A stretch of DNA of 64,000 bases from CBDATA01 sp965215615 (GCA_965215615.1 OZ244068.1:1984001-2048000), one strand, 5' to 3'; counted from the first letter of the stretch, positions 24,813 to 34,175 are shown. The notes: generated by a model from the letters alone, not told the origin. Translations and numbers: made by a program.

Positions 24813-25162
24813 CAGATCCGTCGGACATTCCTTCTGTCAGTCGCGAAAGCGCCGAAGCCGCAGACCCCGAACTCACAGAGCCAACGCGGTTGCTGTCGCT
24901 TGAACTCGCCGAATGGCGCGAGCGAGTCCTCCGCTGGGCGATTCCGATCACGACCGCCCTTTGGCTGGGGCTCGTGTGCTACCTGATCTTGACGAGATTC
25001 ATATCGGGCACCCAGGTGGACATCGCGCTCGGAGGGATTGGGGGAGTTCTCCTCACCATCTTCGGAATTCAGGTTTCATGGGCTTTCGGTGGCAGGCGCA
25101 CAAACGCGGCTTCGAGCCCCACTACCTGGTTTTCGCGACGGTTTGCCGGAAACGGCGGCTGA
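24809..25162 (+). CDS. Two-helix membrane protein, candidate toxin of the Panacea pair
   Basis: A 117-residue protein with two predicted membrane helices (about 45-65, ITTALWLGLVCYLILT, and 72-94, IALGGIGGVLLTIFGIQVSW) after an acidic N-terminus and before a short basic tail. It has no recognised family. The ATGA overlap with the Panacea gene makes co-translation likely. Membrane-acting toxins are among known Panacea partners, so this is the candidate toxin; a plain membrane protein is the alternative. Confidence 0.6.
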   Translation: MTDPSDIPSVSRESAEAADPELTEPTRLLSLELAEWRERVLRWAIPITTALWLGLVCYLILTRFISGTQVDIALGGIGGVLLTIFGIQVSWAFGGRRTNAASSPTTWFSRRFAGNGG

Positions 25163-25212
25163 TTTTCCCGGCCACGATCCAGAAAAATTCCTCCGCCAAC
25201 GGAGAAAACACC

Positions 25213-28200
25213 ATGAACCGAGACCCCCTCTCCATCCTGCTGCTCGCGGCCGCTCTCGCCGCGCCGCCCGTCCTGGCCCAGGACGACCCTCCCGCGGTCA
25301 CCGAAGAGCTGCTTTCCGGGCTGAAGCTCCGCGGGATCGGGCCGGCATCCCGCTCCGGCCGGATCGCCGACGTGGCCATCGACCCGAACGACAGCTCCAC
25401 CTGGTACATGGCCGTCGCTTCGGGAAACGCCTTCAAGACGGTGAACCGCGGTGCCACCTGGGAGCCGATCTTCGACAACTATCCGGTGTATTCGACCTCG
25501 ACGGTGGTCGTGGACCCCTCCAACTCGAACGTCATCTGGCTCGGAACCGGCGAGAACAACGGCCAGCGCTCCGTCCCGTGGGGGAACGGGGTCTATCGGA
25601 GCCGGGATGCCGGCGGGACGTTCGAACACATGGGGCTCGACGAATCGGAGCACATCGGCAGGATCGTGCTCGACCCGCGCGACAGCCAGACCGTCTATGT
25701 GGCTTCGCAGGGGCCGCTCTGGCGGGCCGGTGGGGACCGGGGGCTCTACAAGACGACCGACGGGGGAGAGACCTGGGACCGGATCCTCCACATCTCGGAA
25801 GACACCGGAATCACCGATCTGGTTCTCGACCCGCGAAACCCCGACATCCTCTACGCCGCCGCCTGGCAGCGCCGCCGCCACACCGGAGTCCAGATCGCCG
25901 GCGGCCCGGAAGGCGGAATCCACAAATCGGAAGACGGCGGTGCCACCTGGCGCCAGCTCACCCGCGGACTGCCCACCGCTCCCCGCCAGGACATCGGGCG
26001 GATCGGCCTCGCGATCTCTCCCCACGACCCCGATGTGGTGTATGCCCAGATCGCGGCCAGCGACGGGGGATACGGGTTCTACGCCTCCACCGACCGGGGA
26101 GAGAGCTGGGAGAAGCGGAGCGATTACTTCGTGACCGACCCGCAGTACTACATGGAGATCTTTCCCGACCCGCACCGGCCGGGACGCATCTATTCGATGG
26201 ACACCTTCACCCACGTGACCGACGACGACGGCAGGACCTGGCGGCGCATCGAGATGGAATGGATCCACGTGGACCACCACGATCTCGAATTCGACCCCGA
26301 TGACCCGGACTACCTGATGATCGGCACCGACGGCGGCCTCTACGAAAGCTGGGACGCCGGGAAGAACTGGAAGTACCACGCGAACCAGCCGATCACCCAG
26401 TTCTACCGGGTCGGCATCGACAACGACTTCCCGTTCTACCGGGTCTATGGCGGCACCCAGGACAACGCCACCATGGCCGGGCCTTCGCGCACCGTCAACG
26501 TGCACGGGATCATGAACAGCGACTGGGTGGACGTGCTCGGCGGCGACGGCTTCCAGGCGCGGGTGGACCCGGAAGACCCCAACATCGTCTATGCCCAGTA
26601 CCAGTACGCCGGGATCGTCCGCTTCGACCACCGGACCGGAGAACGGACCGAAATCCAGCCCCAGCCGGAGCCCGACGACGCGCCGCTCAAGTGGAACTGG
26701 GACTCGCCGCTCATCATCTCCCCGCACGACAACAAGCGTCTCTACTTCGGTGCCAACCGGCTCTTCCGGAGCGACGACGGCGCGAACACCTGGACTCCGA
26801 TCAGCGAGGACCTCACCCGCGGCATCGACCGCAACGAGCGTCTCGTGATGGACCGGACCTGGAGCGTGGATGCCATCTGGCGCAACCGCTCCACCTCTAC
26901 CTACGGAAACATGGTCGCGCTCGACGAATCGCGTTTCGCCGAGGGGCTGATCTACACCGGAATGGACGACGGCCGCATCCAGATCACCGATGACGGCGGC
27001 GTGGAATGGCGGTTCGTGGATCAGATACCCGGAGTGCCCGAGTTCACCTACGTCGCCGATCTCCACACGTCACGCCACCGGGAAAACACCGTCTTCGCGG
27101 TCTTCAACAACCACAAGCAGGGCGACTTCCGGCCCTATGTGATGCGGAGCAACGACCGCGGCGTGACCTGGGAATCCATCACCGGAGATCTCCCGGAAAA
27201 CCAGCTCGCCTGGGTCGTGGTGGAGGATCCCGAACGGGAGGGGATGCTCTTCCTGGGGACCGAATTCGGCCTCTTCGTGACTCTCGACGAGGGGGAACAC
27301 TGGGTCCGACTGAAGGGAGAGTTGCCCACCATCGCCATCCGGGATCTCGAGATCCAGGAGCGCGAGAACGACCTGGTCCTCGCCAGTTTCGGCCGCAGCT
27401 TCTACATCCTCGACGACTACACCCCGCTCCGCCATCTCGATTCCGAAAGGCTTGCCGCCGAGGGCGCGGTGTTTCCGGTGAAGGACCCCTGGATGTACAT
27501 CGAAGCCAACCCGCTCGGCGGGCGCGGCAAGTCGCAGCGCGGTGCCGCCTTCTTCACGGCGCCCAACCCGCCCTTCGGCGCGGTGGTCACCTATTACCTG
27601 CGGGAGAACTCCCCGTCGCTCCGGGAGCAGCGGCGCGAGCGCGAGCGGGCGGCGGTCGCCGCCGGGGAGCCGATCCCCTACCCCGGCTGGGAAGAGCTGC
27701 GCTCGGAAGACCGCGCCGAAGACCCGGTGGTCTTCGTGGTGATCCGGAACGGGAGCGGTGAGATCGTCCGCCGGATCGAAGCGCCGAAGACCCGGGGCAT
27801 CCACCGGGTCGCCTGGGATCTCCGCTACCCCGACCCCGCCGGCGGAGGGCGTGGCGGCCCGCTGGCCATGCCGGGGACCTACACCGCCGAGCTGGTCCGG
27901 CGCGACGGGAACGGGACGACCCGGCTCGGCGAGCCGCAACCCTTCACTCCGAAGGTACTGGCGCGGGAGGGAGTTCCGGTCGCCGATGCCGAAGCTCGCC
28001 AGGCTTTCCAGATCGAAGTCGCCGACCTCCAGCGACGGGTGTTCGGAGCCACCTCCGCGCTCGAAGCCGCCATCGAGCGGGTGGAGGCCCTCGCCGAAGC
28101 AATGGACGGGTCAGCCGCCGAGCTCGACCTCCGCGACGAAGCGTCGGCAATCCGCGCCGGGCTTTTCGACCTCCGCGTCCGCTTCCTCGGCGACGACACC

Positions 28201-28446
28201 GTCCGGGCGCGCGCCGAAGCCACCCTCCCCGGCATCCGCCAGCGGATCCAGCGGGTCGTCGGCGCGTTCTGGTCGCAGTCGGACCCGACGACCACCCACC
28301 GCCGTCAGGTCGAGATCGTCCGCGAGCAATTCGGCCCGGCGCGCGCCGAACTCGTGGACCTCGTGGAGAACCGGCTCGCCAGACTCGAAGCCGAGGCCGA
28401 CACTGCCGGAGTTCCGTGGACCCCGGGCCGAGGAATCCCGCGCTGA
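25213..28446 (+). CDS. Secreted sortilin/VPS10-repeat glycosyl-hydrolase-like protein
   Basis: A 1077-residue exported protein. The signal peptide is MNRDPLSILLLAAALAAPPV followed by LAQDD. Residues about 40-820 form repeated BNR/Asp-box and sortilin-VPS10-type beta-propeller blades: GNAFKTVNRGATWEPI, RSRDAGGTFEHM, GLYKTTDGGETWDRI, KSEDGGATWRQL and more. A C-terminal region (about 900-1050) with coiled-coil character follows. Such proteins are abundant in Acidobacteriota, Gemmatimonadota and Bacteroidota, usually annotated as glycosyl hydrolases, with no proven activity. GGAG lies about 9 nt before the ATG. It stands alone on this strand between two accessory loci. Confidence 0.88.
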   Translation: MNRDPLSILLLAAALAAPPVLAQDDPPAVTEELLSGLKLRGIGPASRSGRIADVAIDPNDSSTWYMAVASGNAFKTVNRGATWEPIFDNYPVYSTSTVVVDPSNSNVIWLGTGENNGQRSVPWGNGVYRSRDAGGTFEHMGLDESEHIGRIVLDPRDSQTVYVASQGPLWRAGGDRGLYKTTDGGETWDRILHISEDTGITDLVLDPRNPDILYAAAWQRRRHTGVQIAGGPEGGIHKSEDGGATWRQLTRGLPTAPRQDIGRIGLAISPHDPDVVYAQIAASDGGYGFYASTDRGESWEKRSDYFVTDPQYYMEIFPDPHRPGRIYSMDTFTHVTDDDGRTWRRIEMEWIHVDHHDLEFDPDDPDYLMIGTDGGLYESWDAGKNWKYHANQPITQFYRVGIDNDFPFYRVYGGTQDNATMAGPSRTVNVHGIMNSDWVDVLGGDGFQARVDPEDPNIVYAQYQYAGIVRFDHRTGERTEIQPQPEPDDAPLKWNWDSPLIISPHDNKRLYFGANRLFRSDDGANTWTPISEDLTRGIDRNERLVMDRTWSVDAIWRNRSTSTYGNMVALDESRFAEGLIYTGMDDGRIQITDDGGVEWRFVDQIPGVPEFTYVADLHTSRHRENTVFAVFNNHKQGDFRPYVMRSNDRGVTWESITGDLPENQLAWVVVEDPEREGMLFLGTEFGLFVTLDEGEHWVRLKGELPTIAIRDLEIQERENDLVLASFGRSFYILDDYTPLRHLDSERLAAEGAVFPVKDPWMYIEANPLGGRGKSQRGAAFFTAPNPPFGAVVTYYLRENSPSLREQRRERERAAVAAGEPIPYPGWEELRSEDRAEDPVVFVVIRNGSGEIVRRIEAPKTRGIHRVAWDLRYPDPAGGGRGGPLAMPGTYTAELVRRDGNGTTRLGEPQPFTPKVLAREGVPVADAEARQAFQIEVADLQRRVFGATSALEAAIERVEALAEAMDGSAAELDLRDEASAIRAGLFDLRVRFLGDDTVRARAEATLPGIRQRIQRVVGAFWSQSDPTTTHRRQVEIVREQFGPARAELVDLVENRLARLEAEADTAGVPWTPGRGIPR

Positions 28447-28460
28447 CAGTACGGAACAGG

Positions 28461-28516
28461 CAATCTGCCGAAGCAAAAAAAGACAATCTGCCGAATAAAA
28501 AACAAGCAATCTGCCG
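28461..28516 (+). repeat. Three direct repeats at 23-bp spacing before the DUF4143 ATPase
   Basis: CAATCTGCCG occurs at 28461, 28484 and 28507, an exact 23-bp period, separated by A-rich spacers. The third copy abuts the TATACT box at 28518. Same-face spacing of about two helical turns suggests an operator. Confidence 0.75.
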
Positions 28517-28517
28517 C

Positions 28518-28523
28518 TATACT
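28518..28523 (+). promoter_or_regulatory. Leaderless-type -10 box of the DUF4143 ATPase
   Basis: TATACT preceded by GC and followed by 7 nt (CGCCTCC) and GTG 28531. Confidence 0.6.
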
Positions 28524-28530
28524 CGCCTCC

Positions 28531-29775
28531 GTGCCAGGCCGCGAGCTGCTCCCCCGCGCCCTCGCTCCGGCGATTCGGGAAGCACTTCGCGACACCCCGG
28601 TCGTCTTCCTGGCCGGTCCGCGGCAAAGCGGGAAGACGACGCTTGCCCAAACCCTGGATCCCGGACGGCGGTTCCTCAGCCTGGATGACCTCAACTACCG
28701 CCGGACAGCGCAGGACGACCCGCATGGATTTGTCGCCGCGCTGCCCGATTTCGTCGCATTGGACGAGATCCAGAAAGCACCCGGCCTGCTTCCCGCGATC
28801 AAGATGTCCGTGGATCGGGATCGGCGCCCCGGACGGTTCCTGCTGACTGGTTCGGCGAACCTGCTGCAAATTCCGACCGTATCCGAATCACTCGCTGGCC
28901 GCATGGAAGTCCACCTCCTCCATCCGCTCACCGAAGCCGAAAAAGAGCGACGCGCAGGCGACTTTCTGCGTGCCTTCCTGGAGGGCGAATTCCGCGGCGC
29001 GGGGCGTGTCCACCCCGTGAACACGGAACCTGACCTTCCCGAGCGCCTGATCGCGGGGGGATACCCCGAGATTCTCGGCCGCTCTCCCGACCGGGCGAAA
29101 AAGTGGCATGGAAACTATCTGCACCAGATCCTCGAGCGCGACGCGCGGGATGTCGGACGGGTTCGGGAACCTCTCGATATCGCACGCCTGCTCGAGGCAC
29201 TCGCTCTGCGCCCCGCTTCCATCCTCAACGCCTCCAGTCTCGCGAACCGCCTGGATCTCCGGCGCGACGCGGTCATGCGGTACCTCGCCATACTGGAACG
29301 CCTGTTCCTCGTCCGCCGTCTGCCGGCCTGGCATGCAAACGAGAACAAGCGCCTGACCAAATCCCCCAAGCTGCATTTTCTCGACAGCGGACTCGCGGCT
29401 ACCCTGGCAGGCCGCGCCGCGTCGGACTGGCTGGACGACCGCGTCGCGATGGGCGGGCTTCTCGAAACCTTCGTCGTCCAGCAGTTGATCGCACAGGGTA
29501 CCTGGACCCATGCGGACTTGCGCTTCTGGCATTTTCGGGACCGGGATCAGGTGGAAGTGGATCTCGTCATCACCCATGGCCGCCGGATATGGGGGATCGA
29601 AGTCAAGGCGGGCAGCGCCGTCGCACCCCGCGATGCACGTGGCATCGAGCGGCTGGCTGCGATCTGCGGCGACCGGTTTGTGGGAGGTGCCGTGCTTTAC
29701 TCGGGCGATGCCAACTGGCGGCTCGGTGATTCGAGAATCCATTCCATCAGCCTGCGAGAGCTCTGGGAACGCTAG
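28531..29775 (+). CDS. AAA_14/DUF4143 ATP-binding protein
   Basis: A 414-residue ATPase. Walker A is GPRQSGKTT at about 30-38, Walker B FVALDEIQ at about 76-83, and a sensor-like LTGSANLLQIP follows. The C-terminal DUF4143 half carries HFRDRDQVEVDLVI and IWGIEVKAGS, the D...ExK pattern of its nuclease-like domain. Length is normal. These proteins are frequent in accessory DNA and proposed to be toxin-antitoxin-like or self-regulating; no target is known. The gene is preceded by three 23-bp-spaced repeats. Its TAG stop is supplied by the first bases (CTAG) of the 187-bp element at 29772, so the original C-terminus may have changed by insertion. Confidence 0.88.
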   Translation: MPGRELLPRALAPAIREALRDTPVVFLAGPRQSGKTTLAQTLDPGRRFLSLDDLNYRRTAQDDPHGFVAALPDFVALDEIQKAPGLLPAIKMSVDRDRRPGRFLLTGSANLLQIPTVSESLAGRMEVHLLHPLTEAEKERRAGDFLRAFLEGEFRGAGRVHPVNTEPDLPERLIAGGYPEILGRSPDRAKKWHGNYLHQILERDARDVGRVREPLDIARLLEALALRPASILNASSLANRLDLRRDAVMRYLAILERLFLVRRLPAWHANENKRLTKSPKLHFLDSGLAATLAGRAASDWLDDRVAMGGLLETFVVQQLIAQGTWTHADLRFWHFRDRDQVEVDLVITHGRRIWGIEVKAGSAVAPRDARGIERLAAICGDRFVGGAVLYSGDANWRLGDSRIHSISLRELWER

Positions 29776-29958
29776 CAGGCTGTGGAAAAACTAACGCGGC
29801 ATTCGACGAGCGATGCATCCCGTCTGAACGCTCGCCTAGAGGCTCGCTCTTCGTTGCGTTTCGGTCGAAATAGCGCTGCTATGGCTCCCTCACGCGCCTT
29901 GTCAGACGGGCGCTTCACCCGTCTCGGTGCTCACGCCAGTTTCTCCACAGCCTGCTAG
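29772..29958. mobile_element. 187-bp inverted-repeat element (MITE-like), copy 2
   Basis: Same length and terminal repeats as the element at 19318. Left end CTAGCAGGCTGTGGAAAAACT, right end its complement with one difference. It provides the stop codon of the upstream ATPase gene. Both copies flank genes of the DUF4143 family. Confidence 0.8.
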
Positions 29959-29991
29959 TCGGCCAAGAGCCCGGAACCTGAGGATCACGCC

Positions 29992-31023
29992 ATGAACTCG
30001 CAACCAGAATCCGCAGCCACCCGGCGGGGTCGCATCATCACCGTCGGGAACGCGCTCGTGGATGCGATCGCCCTCGTTTCTGACGAACGACTCGCCGCCG
30101 TCGGCTACCCCAAGGGTCACATGAGCCTCGTGAGCGGCGAAGAGCAGGCGACCGCTCTCGCGCGTCTCTCCGGGGTGGAGATCGGCCGCGCACCGGGCGG
30201 CTCGGCGGGCAACACCGCAGTCGGTGCGGCACGACTCGGCGCCGAAGTCGCGTATTTCGGCCGGGTCGCCGATGACGAAAACGGCCACCTCTTCCGCAGC
30301 GAAATGGCACGGGCCGGCGCGCGGACGGGATCGCGGCTCATCGTCCCGGATCCCGGCCAGACCGGCGTGAGTCTCGTGATGACCACCCCCGACGGGCAAC
30401 GCACGATGCTCACCCATCTGGGAATCGCGCCGGACATCAGCCCGAAGGCCTTCGATGAGGAGTTGCTCCGGAATGCCCGCTTCCTCTACTTCGAGGGCTA
30501 CATGCTGACGAATCCAGTGGCGCGGGAGACGGTGCGGACGATGTCCGGGAAGGCCTCCGCCGAAGGAGTGACCGTCGCACTCTCGGCTTCCGACGGGTTC
30601 GTGATGGACGAGGCGCGGGAGACGGTGCTCGAACTGCTGGAGGGCCCGGTCGGCCTCTTCTTCCTGAACCAGGATGAAGCGCGCCACCTGACCGGCGCGA
30701 ACGATCCGCAAGAAGCCGCCGACCGGCTCTCCCGCTGGAGCGCGATCAGCGCGCTGACGCTCGGCGGGGAGGGGTCGCTGCTGATCCGGGGCCCCGAACG
30801 AATCCGGATTCCGCCGATCGAAGTCCCGGTCGTGGATACGAGCGGCGCGGGCGATCTCTACGCGGCCGGGCTGCTCGCCGGGCTCGCCAGGAGCCTTTCG
30901 CTCGAGCAGGCGGGGCGGCTCGCCTCGCGGGTCGCGGCGCAGGTGGTGAGCCTCCACGGACCACGCCTGCCGGACGACTTCCGGCTCACACCGGAGGAGA
31001 TCGGAACCGGCACCGCTGGCTGA
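29992..31023 (+). CDS. PfkB-family carbohydrate/nucleoside kinase
   Basis: A 343-residue ribokinase-fold kinase. The first signature is GGSAGNTAVGAARLGAEVAYFG at about 62-83 (written here in part: GGSAGNTAVGAARLG), and the second DTSGAGDLYAAGLLAGLA near 282, containing the catalytic Asp and anion hole. The FxxxNxxE-like FLNQDEARHLTG fits the adenosine-kinase/ribokinase group seen in many bacteria. A GAGG site lies about 9 nt before the ATG. The exact sugar or nucleoside is not deducible. It starts 34 bp after the 187-bp element. Confidence 0.85.
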   Translation: MNSQPESAATRRGRIITVGNALVDAIALVSDERLAAVGYPKGHMSLVSGEEQATALARLSGVEIGRAPGGSAGNTAVGAARLGAEVAYFGRVADDENGHLFRSEMARAGARTGSRLIVPDPGQTGVSLVMTTPDGQRTMLTHLGIAPDISPKAFDEELLRNARFLYFEGYMLTNPVARETVRTMSGKASAEGVTVALSASDGFVMDEARETVLELLEGPVGLFFLNQDEARHLTGANDPQEAADRLSRWSAISALTLGGEGSLLIRGPERIRIPPIEVPVVDTSGAGDLYAAGLLAGLARSLSLEQAGRLASRVAAQVVSLHGPRLPDDFRLTPEEIGTGTAG

Positions 31024-31086
31024 AATCGGGACCGACGGCCCGCTCCCCGCTCAGAACCAGAGATATCCCCGCTTCAGATATCCGCT

Positions 31087-31852
31087 TCAGGGTTCGGGCC
31101 TTGCGGGAGGCGAGACCAGATTCCACTCGGCATGGACCGTACAAGCGGAAAGCTGAATCTTCCGTATGGTGATCTTCGCATCCGACCGGTCAATCGCCAC
31201 TTGCGCGGCCGAGTCCATTTCTCCGTAGGCGCAACCGATAACCGGACCGTCGGCCGCGAATGCCGACTCCGGCGCATTCTCCAGCGACTGGAACAGATCG
31301 CCCGGTATCTCGACGAGCTGGTAACGGCTCGGTATGGCTCCCGGCTCCCGGAACGCCCGGAGCATCACGATCGCGTCAACCGCTTTGCAATACTCACGGA
31401 ACAGTTCCAACGTCTTCTGACGGCGCTCTCTGGCGCTCCTCATATCCTGAATCCACGCTGCTTCCGTCAACTTGGAGATGTGGGCAGTGCTCTCGGAGAG
31501 ATTCCTGGCTGCTGTTGATTTCAGGGACAGCCGCCGCTTTGTTCCATCCTTCGTCGTGAGCGCCATGTCAACGAACCGGGCGGATCCACGGACCATCCCA
31601 CGGCCTCGCACGCGTTACGAAACACGACCTCGAAGCTGGTCAGCCCGAGTGGTTCGCGCGTCGCGCCATGATGTGCCGAAATCGCGAGCCCGAAGTACTC
31701 GATCCATTCGGGGTTCTTCGTCAGCCAGGTGGGGGTGTTACGGCGCTCGCTTTCGGCGCGCCGGAGAGCGAATCCACGAGCCGTGCGACGAACCGCACCG
31801 CCATCGGCGACAACGTATCGATCCGGCTCTTGAGGCGATCCCGACCGTTCAT
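31087..31852 (-). pseudogene. Type II restriction endonuclease remnant, two frameshifts
   Basis: A gene overlapping the methylase stop by ATGA is open in three successive frames: MNGRDRLKSRIDTLSPMAVR from 31852; after a shift near 31730-31745, TWLTKNPEWIEYFGLAISAH; and after a second shift near 31580-31590, RFVDMALTTKDGTKRRLSLK to the stop at 31087. The combined protein would be about 255 residues. The piece with DMALTTKDG...SLKST is compatible with a PD-(D/E)XK nuclease core. Position directly after a DNA methylase, in the same orientation and with a 4-bp overlap, identifies it as the cognate restriction enzyme of a type II system. As it stands it cannot be translated to full length. Confidence 0.7.
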
Positions 31853-32769
31853 ATATCCAGGCGGCGTTCGATCAGGTGCACATACTCCGCCTTGATTTCG
31901 ATCCCGATCCACCGTCGTCTCAACTGCTCTGCCGCGAGCAGAGTCGTGCCGGAGCCGGCATACGGATCCAGCACGATGTCTCCCGGTTTGCTCGTGAGCA
32001 TGACGCAACGATGGGCGAGATGGATCGGCATGGGGGCCGGGTGTTCTTCTCCAGGAATCCGGGCGCGCCGCGGCTGGGTCGGAATGCGCCAGACCGTTCT
32101 GAGTCGCCGGTCGTTCACCTCGCGAACTGCGGTGGTGTCGTAGAAGTAATCCTGACTCTTCGAGAGCAGGAAAACGGTTTCGTGCGCCTTGGTCGGCCGG
32201 TCACCGACCGACTCGGGGTGCGCGTTCGGCTTGTGCCAGATGACCTCGGAACGCACCCACCAACCGTCATCCTGAAGTGCGAAAGCCAGTCGCCACGGCA
32301 GCCCGATCAAATCCTTGGGCTTGAGTCCGCGCGGTGTCCGGGGCCGGACGCTCATGGCGCGCGCCCGATTCTTCCTGTCCGGTGCCCGATAACGCCGGTT
32401 GCCGGAGGTATAGGCATCGCCGATGTTCAACCACACCGTTCCGTCGTCCGTCAGCACGCGCCGGAGCTTGCGGAAATCGGCGACGATGCTGCCGAGGTAG
32501 TCGGTGAGCGAGTCGTCCCGACCAAAGGAATCTCCTGTTTCGTAATCCCGCAGAGACCAGTACGGCGGCGATGTGACGACTGTCCGCACACACTCGGCGG
32601 GAAGCAGGTCGAGAGCCTCGGAAGCGCGGCCGCGAATCAGGGTGGCCGGTGCCAGAACGGGTAGCTCGCCATGAGTATCCGTGTCGAGACGGAGGTAGTG
32701 CGGAGGGGCCCCCGGCCGCTCACTCGAGAGGGCCGGCTCAACGGGCGGGATCGGTAACAGCGTGTTCAC
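31849..32769 (-). CDS. Type II DNA methyltransferase (beta class, N4-cytosine or N6-adenine)
   Basis: A 306-residue methylase. The catalytic motif TSPPYWSLRDY comes first (about residue 67) and the SAM-binding motif DPYAGSGTTLLAA last (about 269), the order of the beta class. A region in between (KPKDLIGLPWRLAFALQDDG and WHKPNAHPESV) is typical of the same group. SPPY is common in N4-cytosine methylases, but adenine methylases share it. Start GTG 32769. The gene looks intact, while the restriction enzyme overlapping its stop is broken, so it may now act as an orphan methylase. The 179 bp upstream hold no gene. Confidence 0.88.
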   Translation of the reverse strand: MNTLLPIPPVEPALSSERPGAPPHYLRLDTDTHGELPVLAPATLIRGRASEALDLLPAECVRTVVTSPPYWSLRDYETGDSFGRDDSLTDYLGSIVADFRKLRRVLTDDGTVWLNIGDAYTSGNRRYRAPDRKNRARAMSVRPRTPRGLKPKDLIGLPWRLAFALQDDGWWVRSEVIWHKPNAHPESVGDRPTKAHETVFLLSKSQDYFYDTTAVREVNDRRLRTVWRIPTQPRRARIPGEEHPAPMPIHLAHRCVMLTSKPGDIVLDPYAGSGTTLLAAEQLRRRWIGIEIKAEYVHLIERRLDI

Positions 32770-32948
32770 GTTCTCAGCACCTCGCCAGCACGACAGGCCG
32801 TCCGGGACAAGTCAAGGTGCGACCAATGGGACGATGCTAACACCGGCCCGACCGGTCGAGAGTGGGCGCAAGCAAGGACGACCGATGCCGCACACCGATC
32901 CTGCCAGCCCTCTTGCTCCTGGTCTGTTCCGTGGATATCTTCGGGGCC

Positions 32949-34175
32949 ATGAACCGAGTCAACGGCGCGCGGCTTCTCGCTTCGCTCGCCGAACTCGCGA
33001 AGATCGGGGCAACCCCGGCGGGAGGGGCCGAGCGGCTCGCCTTCACTCCGGAAGATGGCCGGGGCCGGGATCTGCTGCGTTCGTGGATGGAAGATGCCGG
33101 GCTCCGGGTCCGGGTGGACGGGATCGGCAACATCATCGGCCGAAGAGAGGGCCGGAACCCGGATCTTCTGCCGGTGATGCTCGGCTCCCATATCGACACG
33201 GTGGGGAACGGCGGGCGGTACGACGGCAACCTCGGGGTACTTGCCGCTCTCGAAGTGGCCCGGACTCTCAAGGACGTGGGGATGGTCACGGCGCGGCCGC
33301 TGGAAGTGGCCAGTTTTTCGAACGAGGAGGGCTCGCGCTACCACCCGGACATGATGGGCAGCCTCGTTTACGTGGGTGGCTTCGATCTCGAAACCGCGTG
33401 GAGTCTCAGGAATCCGGAAGGGACCGCGACGCTCCGCGAAGAGCTCGAAGCCATCGGCTATCTCGGCGACGCGCCGCTTCCGGGGCCGCCTCCTTCGGCA
33501 TATCTGGAGCTTCACATCGAACAGGGGCCGGTGCTCGAAGCCGAGAACATCGCTTTCGGCGCGGTGACCGGGGTGCAGGGGATCCTCTGGGAGGAAATCA
33601 CGCTCCTCGGATCGGCGAATCACGCCGGGACGACCCCAATGCGATTCCGCCACGATGCCGGAGTGGTGGCCGCGGAAGCAGTGCTCCTCGCCCGGGCGCT
33701 GACCCGCGAGATCGAAGGACAGGTCGCAACTGTCGGGCGCATCTCTTTCGCCCCCGGACTCACGAACGTCGTCCCCGGACAAGCGGTCTTCACCCTCGAC
33801 ATCCGGAATCCGGACCCCGACCGGTTAGCGGAAGCCGAGAGCCGCTTTTTCGCCGGCCTCGAGGATGCCGCCGCTCGCGAAGGGGTCACGACCTCTCGCC
33901 GCGAGCTGGCCCGGTTCGGCCCGGCGGTGTTCGACGAGCAGATCATCTCGCTGGTGGAGGAAACAGCCACCACGCTCGGTGGATCCTGCCGGCGGTTGCC
34001 CTCGGGGGCCGGACACGATGCCCAGATGCTCTCGCGGGTCTGTCCGACCGGGATGATCTTCGTCCCCTCGGTGGACGGGATCAGCCACAACCCCCGCGAG
34101 TTCACGACCGACGAGCACGTGGTCGCCGGAGCGAACACCCTGCTGCTCGCCGCGCTACGGCTGCTGGATTCCTGA
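32949..34175 (+). CDS. M20-family N-carbamoyl-amino-acid / allantoate amidohydrolase
   Basis: A 408-residue Zn-dependent amidohydrolase of the HyuC/AllC group in peptidase family M20, which hydrolyses N-carbamoyl amino acids, allantoate or ureidoglycolate-type substrates. Motifs: MLGSHIDTVGNGGRYDGNLG with metal His and Asp, ASFSNEEGSRY with the catalytic Glu pair, ELHIEQGPVLE, NHAGTTPMRFR at the dimer/substrate site, and SGAGHDAQML with a further metal His. Start ATG 32949 removes an implausible hydrophobic-looking extension. The substrate cannot be fixed from sequence; a hydantoinase partner is not in this window. Confidence 0.88.
   Translation: MNRVNGARLLASLAELAKIGATPAGGAERLAFTPEDGRGRDLLRSWMEDAGLRVRVDGIGNIIGRREGRNPDLLPVMLGSHIDTVGNGGRYDGNLGVLAALEVARTLKDVGMVTARPLEVASFSNEEGSRYHPDMMGSLVYVGGFDLETAWSLRNPEGTATLREELEAIGYLGDAPLPGPPPSAYLELHIEQGPVLEAENIAFGAVTGVQGILWEEITLLGSANHAGTTPMRFRHDAGVVAAEAVLLARALTREIEGQVATVGRISFAPGLTNVVPGQAVFTLDIRNPDPDRLAEAESRFFAGLEDAAAREGVTTSRRELARFGPAVFDEQIISLVEETATTLGGSCRRLPSGAGHDAQMLSRVCPTGMIFVPSVDGISHNPREFTTDEHVVAGANTLLLAALRLLDS

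Noticed and set aside
31040..31092. Short repeat CAGATATCCGCTTCAG-like downstream of the PfkB gene
   Set aside because: Two imperfect copies of about 12 bp with no partner elsewhere; not distinguishable from chance.
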